A DNA stretch of 64,000 bases from Arthrobacter sp. Marseille-P9274 (GTDB lineage Bacteria; Actinomycetota; Actinomycetes; Actinomycetales; Micrococcaceae): assembly GCF_946892675.1 (NCBI RefSeq), contig NZ_CAMPOV010000002.1, positions 682,001 to 746,000 on the forward strand, read 5' to 3'. Of this stretch, positions 18,690 through 27,514 are shown in pieces. Numbering within the stretch: the first letter of the stretch is position 1; every line of letters starts with the position of its first letter. Made by a program: the position numbers and the translations under genes. The notes beneath the pieces were generated by a model that was not told where the DNA came from, ran no database searches, and saw nothing but the letters and a program-made list of their open reading frames with translations.

Positions 18690-18786
18690 TCGAGTGGTCT
18701 CGGTCCTCGTAGTTGAACGATGCCTACAGCGGGCCGGTGGACTTCCCAGAGTTCATGGCGCCGTAGCGGAAATACAGCTTGGCCAA
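18690..18786 (-). pseudogene. tdk: Thymidine kinase 5' remnant with nonsense codon
   Basis: On the minus strand, after AAAGGACCACC, a TTG codon at 18786 opens AKLYFRYGAMNSGKST, the very characteristic N-terminus and P-loop of bacterial thymidine kinase. The frame stops at 18726-18724 with TAG where the family has Gln (CAG), then continues ASFNYEDRDH, matching the family's next segment, before similarity fades. Only about 30 codons remain. This is a degraded fragment, not a working gene. Confidence 0.7.
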
Positions 18787-18865
18787 GGTGGTCCTTTCGA
18801 CAGCGGCGACGTCGATTTCACGCAACGGCGGGCGGCGGGACCGGCCGAAGCCGTACGGTAGCCGG

Positions 18866-19516
18866 ATGGAACGCTTTAGAGGGTTCATCGCGGGTCTGGG
18901 CACCAGCGCGGGTCGCCGGCTGCTGGTCGGGCACTGGATGGACTCACCGCTCGGCGCCTTCACCGACGTCATGACCGAGGACCGCGACGGGCTGCGGACG
19001 CTGCTGGCCCCCAACCGGGCGGTCGCCGACTACGTGTCCGCGACCTACCGCTTCGATGAGGTGGTGGTGGCGCCGCTGGACGCCAGCCTGAGCCCCGCCG
19101 GGGAACGGAGCACGGAACCGGGGAACGAACCTGGGACCGCCGCACTGGTCCTCCGCGTTTCCGGCGGCCCGCTGGAGCTGCGCGCCAATCTGGGCCCCGT
19201 GACAGCGCTGGGCCGGATGCTGCAACTGGTCCCCGCCCGGATCGCCGTCCACCCGGCGTGGCTGACGGCCGTGAACCGCGCCGCGGGGATCCTGCTCCCG
19301 GGGGTAGCCACCGCCGGCTCCGCCGGAGGCGGACGTCGGGAGTACTATGGCGTGCGCTCCATCCGTGGCGTCGAGCGCGCCGCGGCGAGCTGGGACCGGG
19401 CCGGCCTCGGGCCCCTCGCGCCGGTGGATCCGCCCGTGCACTTCGGCTTCAGTTCCGTCCCCCGCACGCCGCAGGCCGTGGCCGTCACGACGACGATCCT
19501 CCCCGCCCGCCGCTGA
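18866..19516 (+). CDS. Conserved-looking protein, unknown function
   Basis: A 216-residue protein. The N-terminus MERFRGFIAGLGTSAGRRLL and WMDSPLGAFTDVMTEDRDG, the middle YRFDEVVVAPLD, then LELRANLGPVTALGRMLQ and a C-terminal GVRSIRGVERAAASWDRAGL give a coherent soluble alpha/beta composition with no signal or membrane segment. ATG 18866 is the first start in that pattern; the ribosome site is poor. Codon bias fits a real gene. It resembles hypothetical proteins common in actinobacteria, but no function was recognised. Confidence 0.65.
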   Translation: MERFRGFIAGLGTSAGRRLLVGHWMDSPLGAFTDVMTEDRDGLRTLLAPNRAVADYVSATYRFDEVVVAPLDASLSPAGERSTEPGNEPGTAALVLRVSGGPLELRANLGPVTALGRMLQLVPARIAVHPAWLTAVNRAAGILLPGVATAGSAGGGRREYYGVRSIRGVERAAASWDRAGLGPLAPVDPPVHFGFSSVPRTPQAVAVTTTILPARR

Positions 19517-19874
19517 GGCGGGACCGGTGGCGGAAGGGGGTTAGTGGCATTCGTTGCCGAAGGCAACAAGACCTTCCCTTCTCAAGCTCGGAGTTTACAG
19601 GCATGGTACAGAGCTAAAGCGATTCACTGTCGAGGAGCAGATGTTTTTGCATTCGCCCCCAGATGTTTTCGAGCAGGGACACGTCTCGGACCGCTCCCTC
19701 GCCGGCTGACGACACCATGGTTGCGTTGGCACGCAGCGGGCAACACCACGCCTTCCCTGTTGCGAGTCCTCAATCCACCGTTGGCTTTAAGGTCGAAGTC
19801 TCTTAGGTCTGGCTGAATTGGCCGGGGCGGACAATGGCCGGCCCGCAGCGGTCGGCCATTGCGGATTCAGTGGA
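19517..19874. other. Intergenic region, nothing convincing
   Basis: Contains a 90-codon open frame at 19544-19816 that has poor codon bias and no ribosome site. The region probably just separates the convergent genes. Confidence 0.4.
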
Positions 19875-20576
19875 CTAGGCGGTCTTCTCGAGGGTTCCCG
19901 GCTGAACGTTCTCGCGCTCCTCCAGTGCGCCGGTCACCGAGGCCGTGAGGCTGTTGGCGATGTGGGTTCGTGCTAGCTCGGCCGCGCCGGTGCCATCGCC
20001 GGCAACGACAAGTTCAAGGATCTGGTGGTGCTGGTTCAGGTCGATGGTCCGGGGCTCGTCACCGGAGGGCAGTTCCAGGCCAAGACGGCGGTAACGGTCG
20101 GACTTGTCCCACAGGTCGTCGAGGAGCTTGATCAAGGTGGTGTTATGGGAGGCGGTGTAGACGGCGCGGTGGAATTCCCGATGAGCCGTGATGGCCTCCT
20201 CACCCCAGACCCGGGTGACCGGCAGCAGCTTCTCGGCTGCGGCCCGCATGGCCTTGATGTCAGCCTCGGACCGGCGGTAGGCCGCCAGTTCCGTCGCTGA
20301 CGGCTCGAGGGAGAGGCGGACCTCCAGCAGCTCGCGGGCCTCCAAAGCGCTGATGTCAGCCACGCGCGAGTCACGGTGCGTGTCCATGACGATCAGGCCC
20401 TCGCTGGCCAGCCGGCGGATAGCTTCACGCAGAGGGGTGATGCTCATCTGCATGTTCTCGGCAAGGTCGTACTGCGAGATGCGCGAGCCGGGGGCCAGAC
20501 CGCCGGAGAGAATCAGCTGGCGAAGTTCGCTGTACGCCAGGGCGCCCTTGCTGGAAAAGACGTTCGGGGTGTTCAT
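19875..20576 (-). CDS. GntR-family (FCD) regulator of the tartrate module
   Basis: A 233-residue regulator with a winged HTH at about residues 12-75 (ALAYSELRQLILSGGLAPGS, SITPLREAIRRLASEGL) and a C-terminal FCD effector domain (SALEARELLEVRLSLEP, HREFHRAVY, and a final HHQILELV/ARTHI metal-site pattern). ATG 20576 is preferred, with GCGGAG upstream. An upstream ATG at 20642 would overlap the operator TCTTATAAGA and has no ribosome site. It is divergent from the tartrate genes and probably represses them until tartrate or a related acid binds. Confidence 0.88.
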   Translation of the reverse strand: MNTPNVFSSKGALAYSELRQLILSGGLAPGSRISQYDLAENMQMSITPLREAIRRLASEGLIVMDTHRDSRVADISALEARELLEVRLSLEPSATELAAYRRSEADIKAMRAAAEKLLPVTRVWGEEAITAHREFHRAVYTASHNTTLIKLLDDLWDKSDRYRRLGLELPSGDEPRTIDLNQHHQILELVVAGDGTGAAELARTHIANSLTASVTGALEERENVQPGTLEKTA

Positions 20577-20641
20577 CAGGCTCCGCACTCTCTGCTCCGG
20601 GGTTGTGGTTCCGGTCACGCTCAGTATAGTCTCTGCGAACA

Positions 20642-20651
20642 TCTTATAAGA
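20642..20651. promoter_or_regulatory. GntR operator copy 1 (TCTTATAAGA)
   Basis: A perfect 10-bp palindrome in the form ATCTTATAAGAT. It is 64 bases from the second copy and lies between the divergent GntR gene and the tartrate genes. Confidence 0.75.
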
Positions 20652-20705
20652 TATTCAGCGAAAAGGGTTGTGCGCTGGATCACTGATCGGCTAGCCTGAT
20701 CAGCA

Positions 20706-20715
20706 TCTTATAAGA
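20706..20715. promoter_or_regulatory. GntR operator copy 2 (TCTTATAAGA)
   Basis: An identical palindrome 33 bases before the tartrate dehydratase start. Two identical AT-rich palindromes in otherwise GC-rich DNA are a strong sign of a specific regulator site. Confidence 0.75.
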
Positions 20716-20747
20716 AATAAGATATTCGCCTTAGGAGAGATTCCCCG

Positions 20748-21914
20748 ATGAAAATCGTTTCCGCCCACGTTGGCACCATTCCCATCAGCTCCTCGATCCG
20801 GAACGCGTTCATTGATTTCACCAAGATGGACTGCACGATCATCGCCCTTGTCAGCGACGTTTTCGTCGACGGCAAGCCCCTGGTCGGCTACGGGTTCAAC
20901 TCGAACGGCCGCTACAACGCCACGGGCATCCTGCAGGACCGCATCCTGCCCCGCCTGCTCGATGCCCCCTCCGAGGACCTTTTGGACGAGGACGGACAGC
21001 TCTCCCCCGAAAAGGCGTGGGACATCATGATGTCCAACGAAAAGCCCGGTGGACACGGCGAACGTTCCGTCGCCGTCGGCGTCGCCGACATGGCCCTGCA
21101 TGACCTTGCCGCGAAGATCGCCGGCGTTCCGCTCTACCGCTGGATTTCGGACCACTACGGCGACGGCAACCCGGACAAGGACGTCTTCGTCTACGCCGCC
21201 GGCGGCTACTACGCGCCCGGCAAAACGCTTGAAGACCTGCAGAACGAGATGCGCGGATTCCTGGACCAGGGATACAACGTGGTCAAGATGAAGATCGGCG
21301 GCGCAGACCTGGCCGAAGACCTCCGCCGCATCGAAGCCGTGATCGAGGTCCTGGACGGTGACGGTTCCCGCCTGGCCGTCGACGTCAACGGCAAGTTCGA
21401 CCTTGAGACCGCGCTGGAATACGGCAAGGCCATGGAGAAGTACAACCTGTTCTGGTACGAGGAAATCGGCGACCCGCTCGACTATGCCCTCAACGCGACC
21501 GTTGCCGAGCACTACAAGCACCCGATTGCCACTGGCGAAAACCTGTTCTCGATGCAGGATGCACGCAACCTCATCCGGTACGGCGGCATGCGCCCGGACC
21601 GCGACTTCATCCAGGTCGACCCTGCGCTGAGCTACGGTCTGGTTGAGTACAAGCGCTTCCAAGATGTCCTGGCCCAGCACGGCTGGTCCTCGCGCCGCTG
21701 CATCCCGCACGGCGGGCACCAGTTCTCGCTTCACATCGCTGCCGCCCTCAAGCTCGGCGGCAACGAATCCTACCCGGGCGAATTCCAGCCCACCGGCGGC
21801 TTCACCGACGACGCCGTCGTGGTCAACAGCCGGGTAGCCCCCGGCGACCTGCCCGGTATCGGCCTCGAAGGCAAGGCCGAGTTCTACAAGGTCCTGCGCG
21901 GGCTGCACGAGTAA
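20748..21914 (+). CDS. Enolase-superfamily dehydratase, D-tartrate dehydratase-like
   Basis: A 388-residue mandelate-racemase-group enzyme. The N-terminal capping domain is about 1-135. The barrel carries the K180-M-K182 acid/base motif (YNVVKMKIGG), metal ligands Asp212 (VDVNGKFD), Glu238/239 (FWYEEIGDP) and Glu264 (ATGENLF), and His321/His324 in IPHGGHQF. This arrangement matches D-tartrate dehydratase, which converts D-tartrate to oxaloacetate. AGGAGA precedes ATG 20748. The neighbours (DctA symporter and tartrate dehydrogenase) support a tartrate role, but other aldarate or hydroxyacid dehydratases cannot be excluded. Confidence 0.8.
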   Translation: MKIVSAHVGTIPISSSIRNAFIDFTKMDCTIIALVSDVFVDGKPLVGYGFNSNGRYNATGILQDRILPRLLDAPSEDLLDEDGQLSPEKAWDIMMSNEKPGGHGERSVAVGVADMALHDLAAKIAGVPLYRWISDHYGDGNPDKDVFVYAAGGYYAPGKTLEDLQNEMRGFLDQGYNVVKMKIGGADLAEDLRRIEAVIEVLDGDGSRLAVDVNGKFDLETALEYGKAMEKYNLFWYEEIGDPLDYALNATVAEHYKHPIATGENLFSMQDARNLIRYGGMRPDRDFIQVDPALSYGLVEYKRFQDVLAQHGWSSRRCIPHGGHQFSLHIAAALKLGGNESYPGEFQPTGGFTDDAVVVNSRVAPGDLPGIGLEGKAEFYKVLRGLHE

Positions 21915-21931
21915 ACCACTCGATGGTGCCC

Positions 21932-21960
21932 GGTCCCGGGCAGCACCGCTGCCCGGGACC
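21932..21960. terminator. Hairpin between dehydratase and symporter genes
   Basis: GGTCCCGGGCAGC and its exact complement form a 13-bp stem with an ACC loop, 18 bases after the dehydratase stop. It may be a partial terminator or an mRNA-stabilising element that lowers transporter expression relative to the enzyme. Confidence 0.6.
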
Positions 21961-22006
21961 GCACCTCTCTTCCTCCCTCAGTCTGACGTGCGAAGGAGCA
22001 CCCTAG

Positions 22007-23389
22007 ATGTCGTCCCACTCCATTAAAGGCCAGCACCACTCATCCCCGCCCAAGCAGCGCTCCCGCTTCCGCCGCCTGCTCAGCGAACTCTGGTTCCAGG
22101 TCGTCCTGGGCGCCGTCCTGGGCATCGCCGTCGGCTTCCTCCTGCCCTCCGTCGGCAAGCAGCTCACACCTCTCAGCGACTGGTTCATCGCCCTGGTGAA
22201 AATGATCGTCATCCCCGTGGTGTTCTGCGTCGTTTCGCTGGGCATCGCATCAATGGACAGCCTACGCAAAGCCGGCCGCATCGGCGTCAAGGCTCTGGGC
22301 TACTTCATCGTCCTGTCACTGGTTTCAATGCTGATCGGACTCGTCGCCGCCAACGTCTTCCGGCCCGGCGCCGGAATGAACATCGATCCTTCCAAGCTGG
22401 ACGCGAGCAGCGTGCCGGAAACGGCCAACCAAAGCTTCAACGGCATCGAGTTCGTCAACAACATCATCCCCGAATCGCTGTTCGGGGCCCTGACCGGCCA
22501 CACCATCATCGCCGCGCTCATGGTATCCATCGTGTTCGGCGCAGCCATGAACGTCTCCGGCGAATCCGGCGCATTCCTTACCCGCGGCATCCAGGCCCTA
22601 TCCACGGTCATCTTCAAGATCGTCGGATGGGTCATGCGCCTGGCCCCGATCGGCACGTTCGGCGCACTGGCAGCCGTCGTCGCCAACTACGGCACCCAGA
22701 GCCTGCAGCAACTCGGCATCCTCGTGCTGCTGTTCACCGCAACCTGCATCGTGTACGTCCTGGTCATCCTGGGCAGCATCGCGCGTGCCTGCGGACTGAA
22801 CATCTTCACCCTCATGCGCTACTACAAGGCCGAACTCCTCATCGCCCTAAGCACCTGCTCCAGCGAAGCAGTCCTCCCGCAGCTGATCAAGAAGCTCGAA
22901 GCCATGGGCGTCGGCAAGTCCACCGTCGGCATCGTCATCCCCTCCGGCTTCTCCTTCAACCTGGACGGATCAGCCGTCTACCTGACCATGGCCTCAGTCT
23001 TCCTGGCACAGGCCGTCGGCATGGACCTCTCCTGGGAACAGCAGCTGGTCATGGTCGGTGTCATGATGCTCACCAGCAAAGGCACCGCCGGTATCGCCGG
23101 TGGCGCGTTCATCGTCCTGGCCAGCACGCTCAGCTCCGTCGGGCACATCCCGCTGGCCGCCCTCGCCCTCATCGTCGGCATCGACCGGCTCCTAAACGAA
23201 GGACGCGTCTTCATCAACGTCCTCGGCAACGTCATGGCCGCGGTGGTCGTCGGCAAATGGGAAAAAGACTACGACCCCGAGCAGGCCAAAGCAGCCCTGT
23301 CTGCCCGACCCGCAAAGACCACGGAACCTGAACTGGAACTGGAACAGTCACCGGCCGGCCACCGCGAACTCGTCGAAGACAAGGTCTGA
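22007..23389 (+). CDS. dctA: DctA-type dicarboxylate:Na+/H+ symporter (DAACS family)
   Basis: A 460-residue membrane symporter of the glutamate/C4-dicarboxylate family, with 8 TM helices and two re-entrant loops. Key motifs are LSTCSSEAVLPQLIKKLE (HP1 serine-rich loop), GFSFNLDGSAVYLTMA (TM7 NxDG) and TSKGTAGIAGGAFIVLA (HP2). AAGGAG lies upstream of ATG 22007. It probably imports tartrate, malate or succinate for the flanking enzymes. The soluble C-terminal tail is Glu-rich. Confidence 0.9.
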   Translation: MSSHSIKGQHHSSPPKQRSRFRRLLSELWFQVVLGAVLGIAVGFLLPSVGKQLTPLSDWFIALVKMIVIPVVFCVVSLGIASMDSLRKAGRIGVKALGYFIVLSLVSMLIGLVAANVFRPGAGMNIDPSKLDASSVPETANQSFNGIEFVNNIIPESLFGALTGHTIIAALMVSIVFGAAMNVSGESGAFLTRGIQALSTVIFKIVGWVMRLAPIGTFGALAAVVANYGTQSLQQLGILVLLFTATCIVYVLVILGSIARACGLNIFTLMRYYKAELLIALSTCSSEAVLPQLIKKLEAMGVGKSTVGIVIPSGFSFNLDGSAVYLTMASVFLAQAVGMDLSWEQQLVMVGVMMLTSKGTAGIAGGAFIVLASTLSSVGHIPLAALALIVGIDRLLNEGRVFINVLGNVMAAVVVGKWEKDYDPEQAKAALSARPAKTTEPELELEQSPAGHRELVEDKV

Positions 23390-23409
23390 CCGCCCACCCG
23401 CCCACAGAC

Positions 23410-23446
23410 AGCTGCGCCCCCGGCACACGCACCGCGGGGCGCAGCT
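23410..23446. terminator. Hairpin after the symporter gene
   Basis: AGCTGCGCCCC and its exact complement form an 11-bp stem with a 15-base loop, 20 bases after the dctA stop. It is followed by TACGTTTCC. Possible partial terminator within the module. Confidence 0.5.
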
Positions 23447-23499
23447 GCGCTACGTTTCCCCGTAACCCTTCAAGCGAACCAGAGAGGACGCCTCCCACC

Positions 23500-24444
23500 G
23501 TGGCACGCATCCTGATCACCACCGACTACCTCGCCCCCGGAGACGACGTCGACCAGCTCCTCCGCCGGCACGGCCACGAAACCGTCTACTCGCCCTACAC
23601 GGGCCCACGGGAGCCAGCGGACCGGAAAACCCTGTTCACCGGCTTCGACGGAGCGATCCTGGCCAGCGAACCCGTGACAGCGGACATGCTCGCCGAAGCG
23701 CACACCCTCAAGGTATTGGCCCGCAGCGGCGTCGGTTACGACTCCATCGACGTTCCTGCCGCCTCCGACAGCGGTATCCGCGTCTGCAACGCCCCGGGCA
23801 CCAACCACCACTCCGTCGCCGAACTGACCATCGGCCTGATCATCATGAGCGCCCGCCGCCTCGCCGAAGTCACCGCCGCCGTCCGGCAAGGCCAGTGGCC
23901 ACGCGAAGCAGGCCACGAACTGCGCGGTTCGACCCTGGGCATCATCGGCTACGGCCCCAGCGGCCGCGCCACGGCCCGAATCGGACTCGCGCTCGGGATG
24001 ACCGTCATCGTCAGCACCTCCCACCCCGACCCCGAGGATCCCTCAATCCGCTTCGCCGACCTCGACACCGTCTTCGCCGACTCCGACTACATCTCCCTCC
24101 ACGGACGCGCCGACAGAACCGCGGCACCGCTTATCGATGCCTCCCGGCTGCAGGCCATGAAGCCCACCGCCGTCCTAATCAACACCGCACGCGGGTCACT
24201 CGTGGACGAACACGCCCTGGCCCAGGCACTCCGAACCGGCACCATCGCCGGAGCCGCCCTCGACGTGCTCGAAAACGAACCGCTGACAGAAGACAGCCCG
24301 CTCCGTCGCCTGGACAACCTGCTCATCACCTCCCACCTTGCCGGCCAAACAGCCGAAGCACGGGCCCGCGCAGGGCTGGCCGCCGCCCAAGCGGTCATCG
24401 ACGTCCTCGAAAACCGCGAACCCGCCCACCCGGTTGACCGATAA
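23500..24444 (+). CDS. D-isomer-specific 2-hydroxyacid dehydrogenase
   Basis: A 314-residue NAD(P)-dependent enzyme of the D-2-hydroxyacid dehydrogenase family. Motifs: VLARSGVGYDSIDV, the nucleotide-binding GxGxxG variant LGIIGYGPSGRATARI at about 145-160, the catalytic Arg in LINTARGSLVDEHAL, Glu in LDVLENEPL, and His in LLITSHLAGQT. The start is GTG 23500, with AGAGGA upstream. Within the tartrate module it may reduce hydroxypyruvate or oxaloglycolate to glycerate; this is inference. Genuine 3-phosphoglycerate dehydrogenase is unlikely because the C-terminal ACT region is absent. Confidence 0.87.
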   Translation: MARILITTDYLAPGDDVDQLLRRHGHETVYSPYTGPREPADRKTLFTGFDGAILASEPVTADMLAEAHTLKVLARSGVGYDSIDVPAASDSGIRVCNAPGTNHHSVAELTIGLIIMSARRLAEVTAAVRQGQWPREAGHELRGSTLGIIGYGPSGRATARIGLALGMTVIVSTSHPDPEDPSIRFADLDTVFADSDYISLHGRADRTAAPLIDASRLQAMKPTAVLINTARGSLVDEHALAQALRTGTIAGAALDVLENEPLTEDSPLRRLDNLLITSHLAGQTAEARARAGLAAAQAVIDVLENREPAHPVDR

Positions 24445-24478
24445 CCAAATCGACCACCAAAGAAACGGAACAATTCTG

Positions 24479-25633
24479 ATGTCAAACGCCCACAGCATTG
24501 CAGTCATCCCCGGCGACGGAATCGGCACCGAAGTCGTGCCCGAAGGACTGCGCGTCCTCGACGCCGCAGCCGCAGCCTTTGACCTGAACCTCAAATACGA
24601 GCACTTCGACTTCGCTTCAGCCGACTACTACACCCGGCACGGCAAGATGCTCCCCGACGGCTGGCAGGACCAACTGCAGCAGTTCGACGCCATCTTTTTC
24701 GGCGCTGTCGGATGGCCCGATGTTGTCCCCGACCACATCTCGCTCTGGGGCAGCCTGCTGCAATTCCGCCGCCACTTCGACCAGTACGTCAGCCTGCGCC
24801 CGGTCAAACTCCTGCCTGGCGTGCCCAGCCCCCTCGCCGGCCGGCGGCCCGGCGACGTCGACTTCTACGTCGTACGGGAAAACACCGAAGGCGAATACTC
24901 CAGCATCGGCGGAAAAATCTTCGAAGGCACGGACCGCGAAACCGTCGTTCAGGAAACCGTAATGACCCGCCAGGGTGTCGACCGCATCCTCAAATACGCC
25001 TTCGATCTCGCCCGGAGCCGGCCCAAGAAGCACCTGACCTCTGCCACCAAGAGCAACGGCATCTCCATCACCATGCCCTACTGGGACGAACGCGTCGTAG
25101 CCACCGCCACCGGCTACCCCGACGTCAACGTCGACAAGTACCACATCGACATCCTGACGGCTAACTTCGTCATGCACCCCGACTGGTTCGACGTTGTCGT
25201 GGCCAGCAACCTCTTCGGAGACATCCTCTCCGACCTCGGACCGGCCTGCACCGGAACCATCGGCATCGCTCCCAGCGGCAACATCAACCCGGAACGCAAG
25301 TTTCCCAGCCTCTTCGAACCCGTCCACGGCTCCGCCCCGGACATCGCCGGCAAAGGCATCGCCAACCCCATCGGCCAGATCTGGTGCGCGGCCATGATGC
25401 TCGAGCACCTCGGAGAACCCGAAGCCGCGGCCGCCATCACCACCGCCATGGAGACCGTGCTAGCCCGTGGACCCCAAGCACTCACCCCTGACATGGGCGG
25501 CAACGCCACTACCGAAGATCTGGGCAAAGCAGTGGCCTCAGCCCTAACCGCACCACTCGCACGCACAACCGGCAAGAGCCTGACCACGGACGGCCGGTCA
25601 TGCTCCGGCAGCACATCCGCTGACGCCGGCTGA
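24479..25633 (+). CDS. ttuC: Tartrate dehydrogenase / D-malate dehydrogenase (decarboxylating)
   Basis: A 384-residue member of the isocitrate/isopropylmalate dehydrogenase family, TtuC/DmlA branch. Motifs: IAVIPGDGIGTEVVPEG, FGAVGWPDVVPDHISLWGSL (typical of tartrate dehydrogenases), VVRENTEGEYSSIGG, KYHIDILTANFVMHPDWFDV, ASNLFGDILSDLGP and FEPVHGSAPDIAGKG. ATG 24479 begins the family pattern; the ribosome site is weak. It oxidises tartrate to oxaloglycolate or decarboxylates D-malate to pyruvate with NAD+. It is the last gene of the module, and its C-terminal tail of about 25 residues is poorly conserved in character. Confidence 0.92.
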   Translation: MSNAHSIAVIPGDGIGTEVVPEGLRVLDAAAAAFDLNLKYEHFDFASADYYTRHGKMLPDGWQDQLQQFDAIFFGAVGWPDVVPDHISLWGSLLQFRRHFDQYVSLRPVKLLPGVPSPLAGRRPGDVDFYVVRENTEGEYSSIGGKIFEGTDRETVVQETVMTRQGVDRILKYAFDLARSRPKKHLTSATKSNGISITMPYWDERVVATATGYPDVNVDKYHIDILTANFVMHPDWFDVVVASNLFGDILSDLGPACTGTIGIAPSGNINPERKFPSLFEPVHGSAPDIAGKGIANPIGQIWCAAMMLEHLGEPEAAAAITTAMETVLARGPQALTPDMGGNATTEDLGKAVASALTAPLARTTGKSLTTDGRSCSGSTSADAG

Positions 25634-26119
25634 TCAGAGAACGTCCAGATTCGCCGGAACCCCAGGGCCCTCCCCACCGGAACGGTCGCGGATGCCACGG
25701 CAGACGGCACAGCGCCCTGCATCCGAAACGACTCCCGAGCAGCCTGCACCATGTACGAATCTGGCACCGGATCGAGGTGCGCGGAGCGAAACACCAGAGA
25801 CGGGCTCTCTGCTACCGCATGAGCATCGCCTCTGAGCGTCAAGGCACGACCACCCCTGAGTAAGAATGGAGACCCCTGACGCAGCACACCATGAGGAGCG
25901 AGGACTTCCGGACCATGTGGACCGCGCAAAACGTCCGCCTCCACCGAACCGGCACAGGTGCCTGGCGAGTCACGAAGTGGGGCCAGATATAGCCGTCTAC
26001 CGGTCCGTCCAAACCTGTCACAGCCAAAGCCCTTCCACCACCCGGTCGTCGGGGACTTCTAACTGACGTTCCGGGCACTGCAGCTCCAGGGGACGAAGAC
26101 CTCACCCTTTCCTGTTCCG
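25634..26119. other. Intergenic region, nothing recognised
   Basis: About 490 bases after the tartrate module. Open frames exist on both strands, but none shows a ribosome site or recognisable motif. Probably decayed sequence next to the recombinase remnant. Confidence 0.4.
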
Positions 26120-26682
26120 TCAGTCTGCACCCAGTCCCAGGTACCGGTAGACGGTGGCACGGCTGGCGCCAATGATCTTGCCTATGTCCGAGGGCTTGAG
26201 ACCCTGAGCCTCAGCTCGTGGGCGCGCTTCACCTTCCAATCCCCCATGGTGACTTCCCGCCGTCCTGCCTTTCGCCCATTGGCCTCAGCTGCAGCCATTC
26301 CTGCCGTGGTCCGCTCGACCAACTGGTCACGTTCGAGCTGAGAGAACGCGGACATGACCGTAAGCATGGCCTTGCCCATCGCACCCGTGGTCGTGATGCC
26401 CTCGGTCAGTGAACGAAAGTGCGCGCCCCGCCCCTCGAGGTCATCGATGAGCGCCAGCAGACTTCGTGTGTTGCGGCCCAGCCGGTCAAGCTTCCAGACA
26501 ACTACTTCGTCACCGTCTCGCAGGTGCTCGAGCATCTTGTCCAGCTCAGGACGTTCCGCCCGGGTGCCGCTCACCCCGTGGTCCGTAAAGATCCTTGTAC
26601 AGCCCGCGTTCCTTAGCGCGGCATGTTGAAGGTCCACGTTTTGTTCCACAGTGCTGACCCTGGCATATCCAATGCTTGCCAC
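26120..26682 (-). pseudogene. Serine recombinase (resolvase/invertase) with C-terminal frameshift
   Basis: From GTG 26682 the frame gives a resolvase catalytic domain: ASIGYARVSTVEQNVDLQ (catalytic Ser), GVSGTRAERPEL, VVWKLDRLGRNTRSLLALID, LTEGITTTGAMGKAMLTV and FSQLERDQLVERT. It ends early at 26182. One base appears to be missing after HEL near 26215. In the next frame the sequence continues EAQGLKPSDIGKIIGASRAT, the expected DNA-binding HTH, to a stop at 26120. The product would thus lose its HTH. Start codons further upstream to 26877 are open but uncharacteristic. Confidence 0.8.
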
Positions 26683-26887
26683 AACCACCCGGGTCCTATC
26701 AAAGGTTGCATTTCTCGATTCCGAGACTAACAGCTGTGAGACATATTGATGAGACGAGCTAGTTTTCGGGAAACCGCCACTTTGCCTCATTCTGAACGAC
26801 GACGACTCGGGACCGCCTGCCGTCTCAACGGTCCTCTTCTGAGACGAGTAATCCGCATCGTTCTCGCGAACGGACATCCTCGCTGGT

Positions 26888-27514
26888 TTAGCGTCTGGCC
26901 GCTGGGGCTGGGTCTAGGGCCCTGTACTGGCCTTCGAAGTAGAGGAGTGGGTTGAGCCGCTCGTCATGGGTTGTTCCCAGTTGGACGACGTGTCCGATGA
27001 CGATGATGTGGTCGCCTGCGTCATGTTCGGCCTGGATCCTGCATTCGAGCCAGGCCACGCTTCCGTCGAGGACCGGGTTGCCGTCGCTGGTCGGCTTCCA
27101 TGAGATCCCGGCCCACTTGTCTGCGCCGGGCGGGCAAACTGGCTGGACGTCACTTCCTGCGCTTTGGAGAGGACGTTCACCACGAACGTCCGGTCTCGCG
27201 GATCCGCGGGTAGGTGGTGCTGGTCTTCATAACGCTGAAGGACACCAGGGGCGGTTTCGACCGAAACGCTGTAGAACGACTGGCAGGTGAATCCGATCGG
27301 GTCTTGGCTGTCGTGGCTGGTTATGATCGTGATACCCGAGGCATAACCGGCCGACAGTCTTACGGAAGAACTCGTGGTCAATGCCGACCTTGCCGCTCTG
27401 GCCGATCTCTGGGTCAGTCCTCTGGTTGGTGTGGTTACTGGTGGGTGTCGTCACGCCGTTGCGGCCTTGTTGGTCGACAGCGGCAGGGTTGAGGCGGACT
27501 TGAACGGATATCAT
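26888..27514 (-). pseudogene. Flavin reductase, frameshifted
   Basis: ATG 27514 overlaps the stop of the monooxygenase gene (ATGA). The frame reads to IDHEFFRKTVGR, shifts to YASGITIITSHDSQDPIGFT, shifts again around the lost PLVSFSV segment, continues RTFVVNVLSKAQEVTSSQFA, then shifts to KWAGISWKPTSDGNPVLDGS, AWLECRIQAEHDAGDHIIV and LLYFEGQYR. These are in-order segments of a flavin reductase-like FMN-binding split-barrel protein in at least three frames. It would have supplied reduced FMN to the adjoining monooxygenase. As sequenced it cannot encode a functional protein. Confidence 0.8.

Noticed and set aside
19544-19816. A 90-codon plus-strand frame
   Set aside because: No ribosome site, mixed composition (Trp/Arg/His-rich) and no motif.
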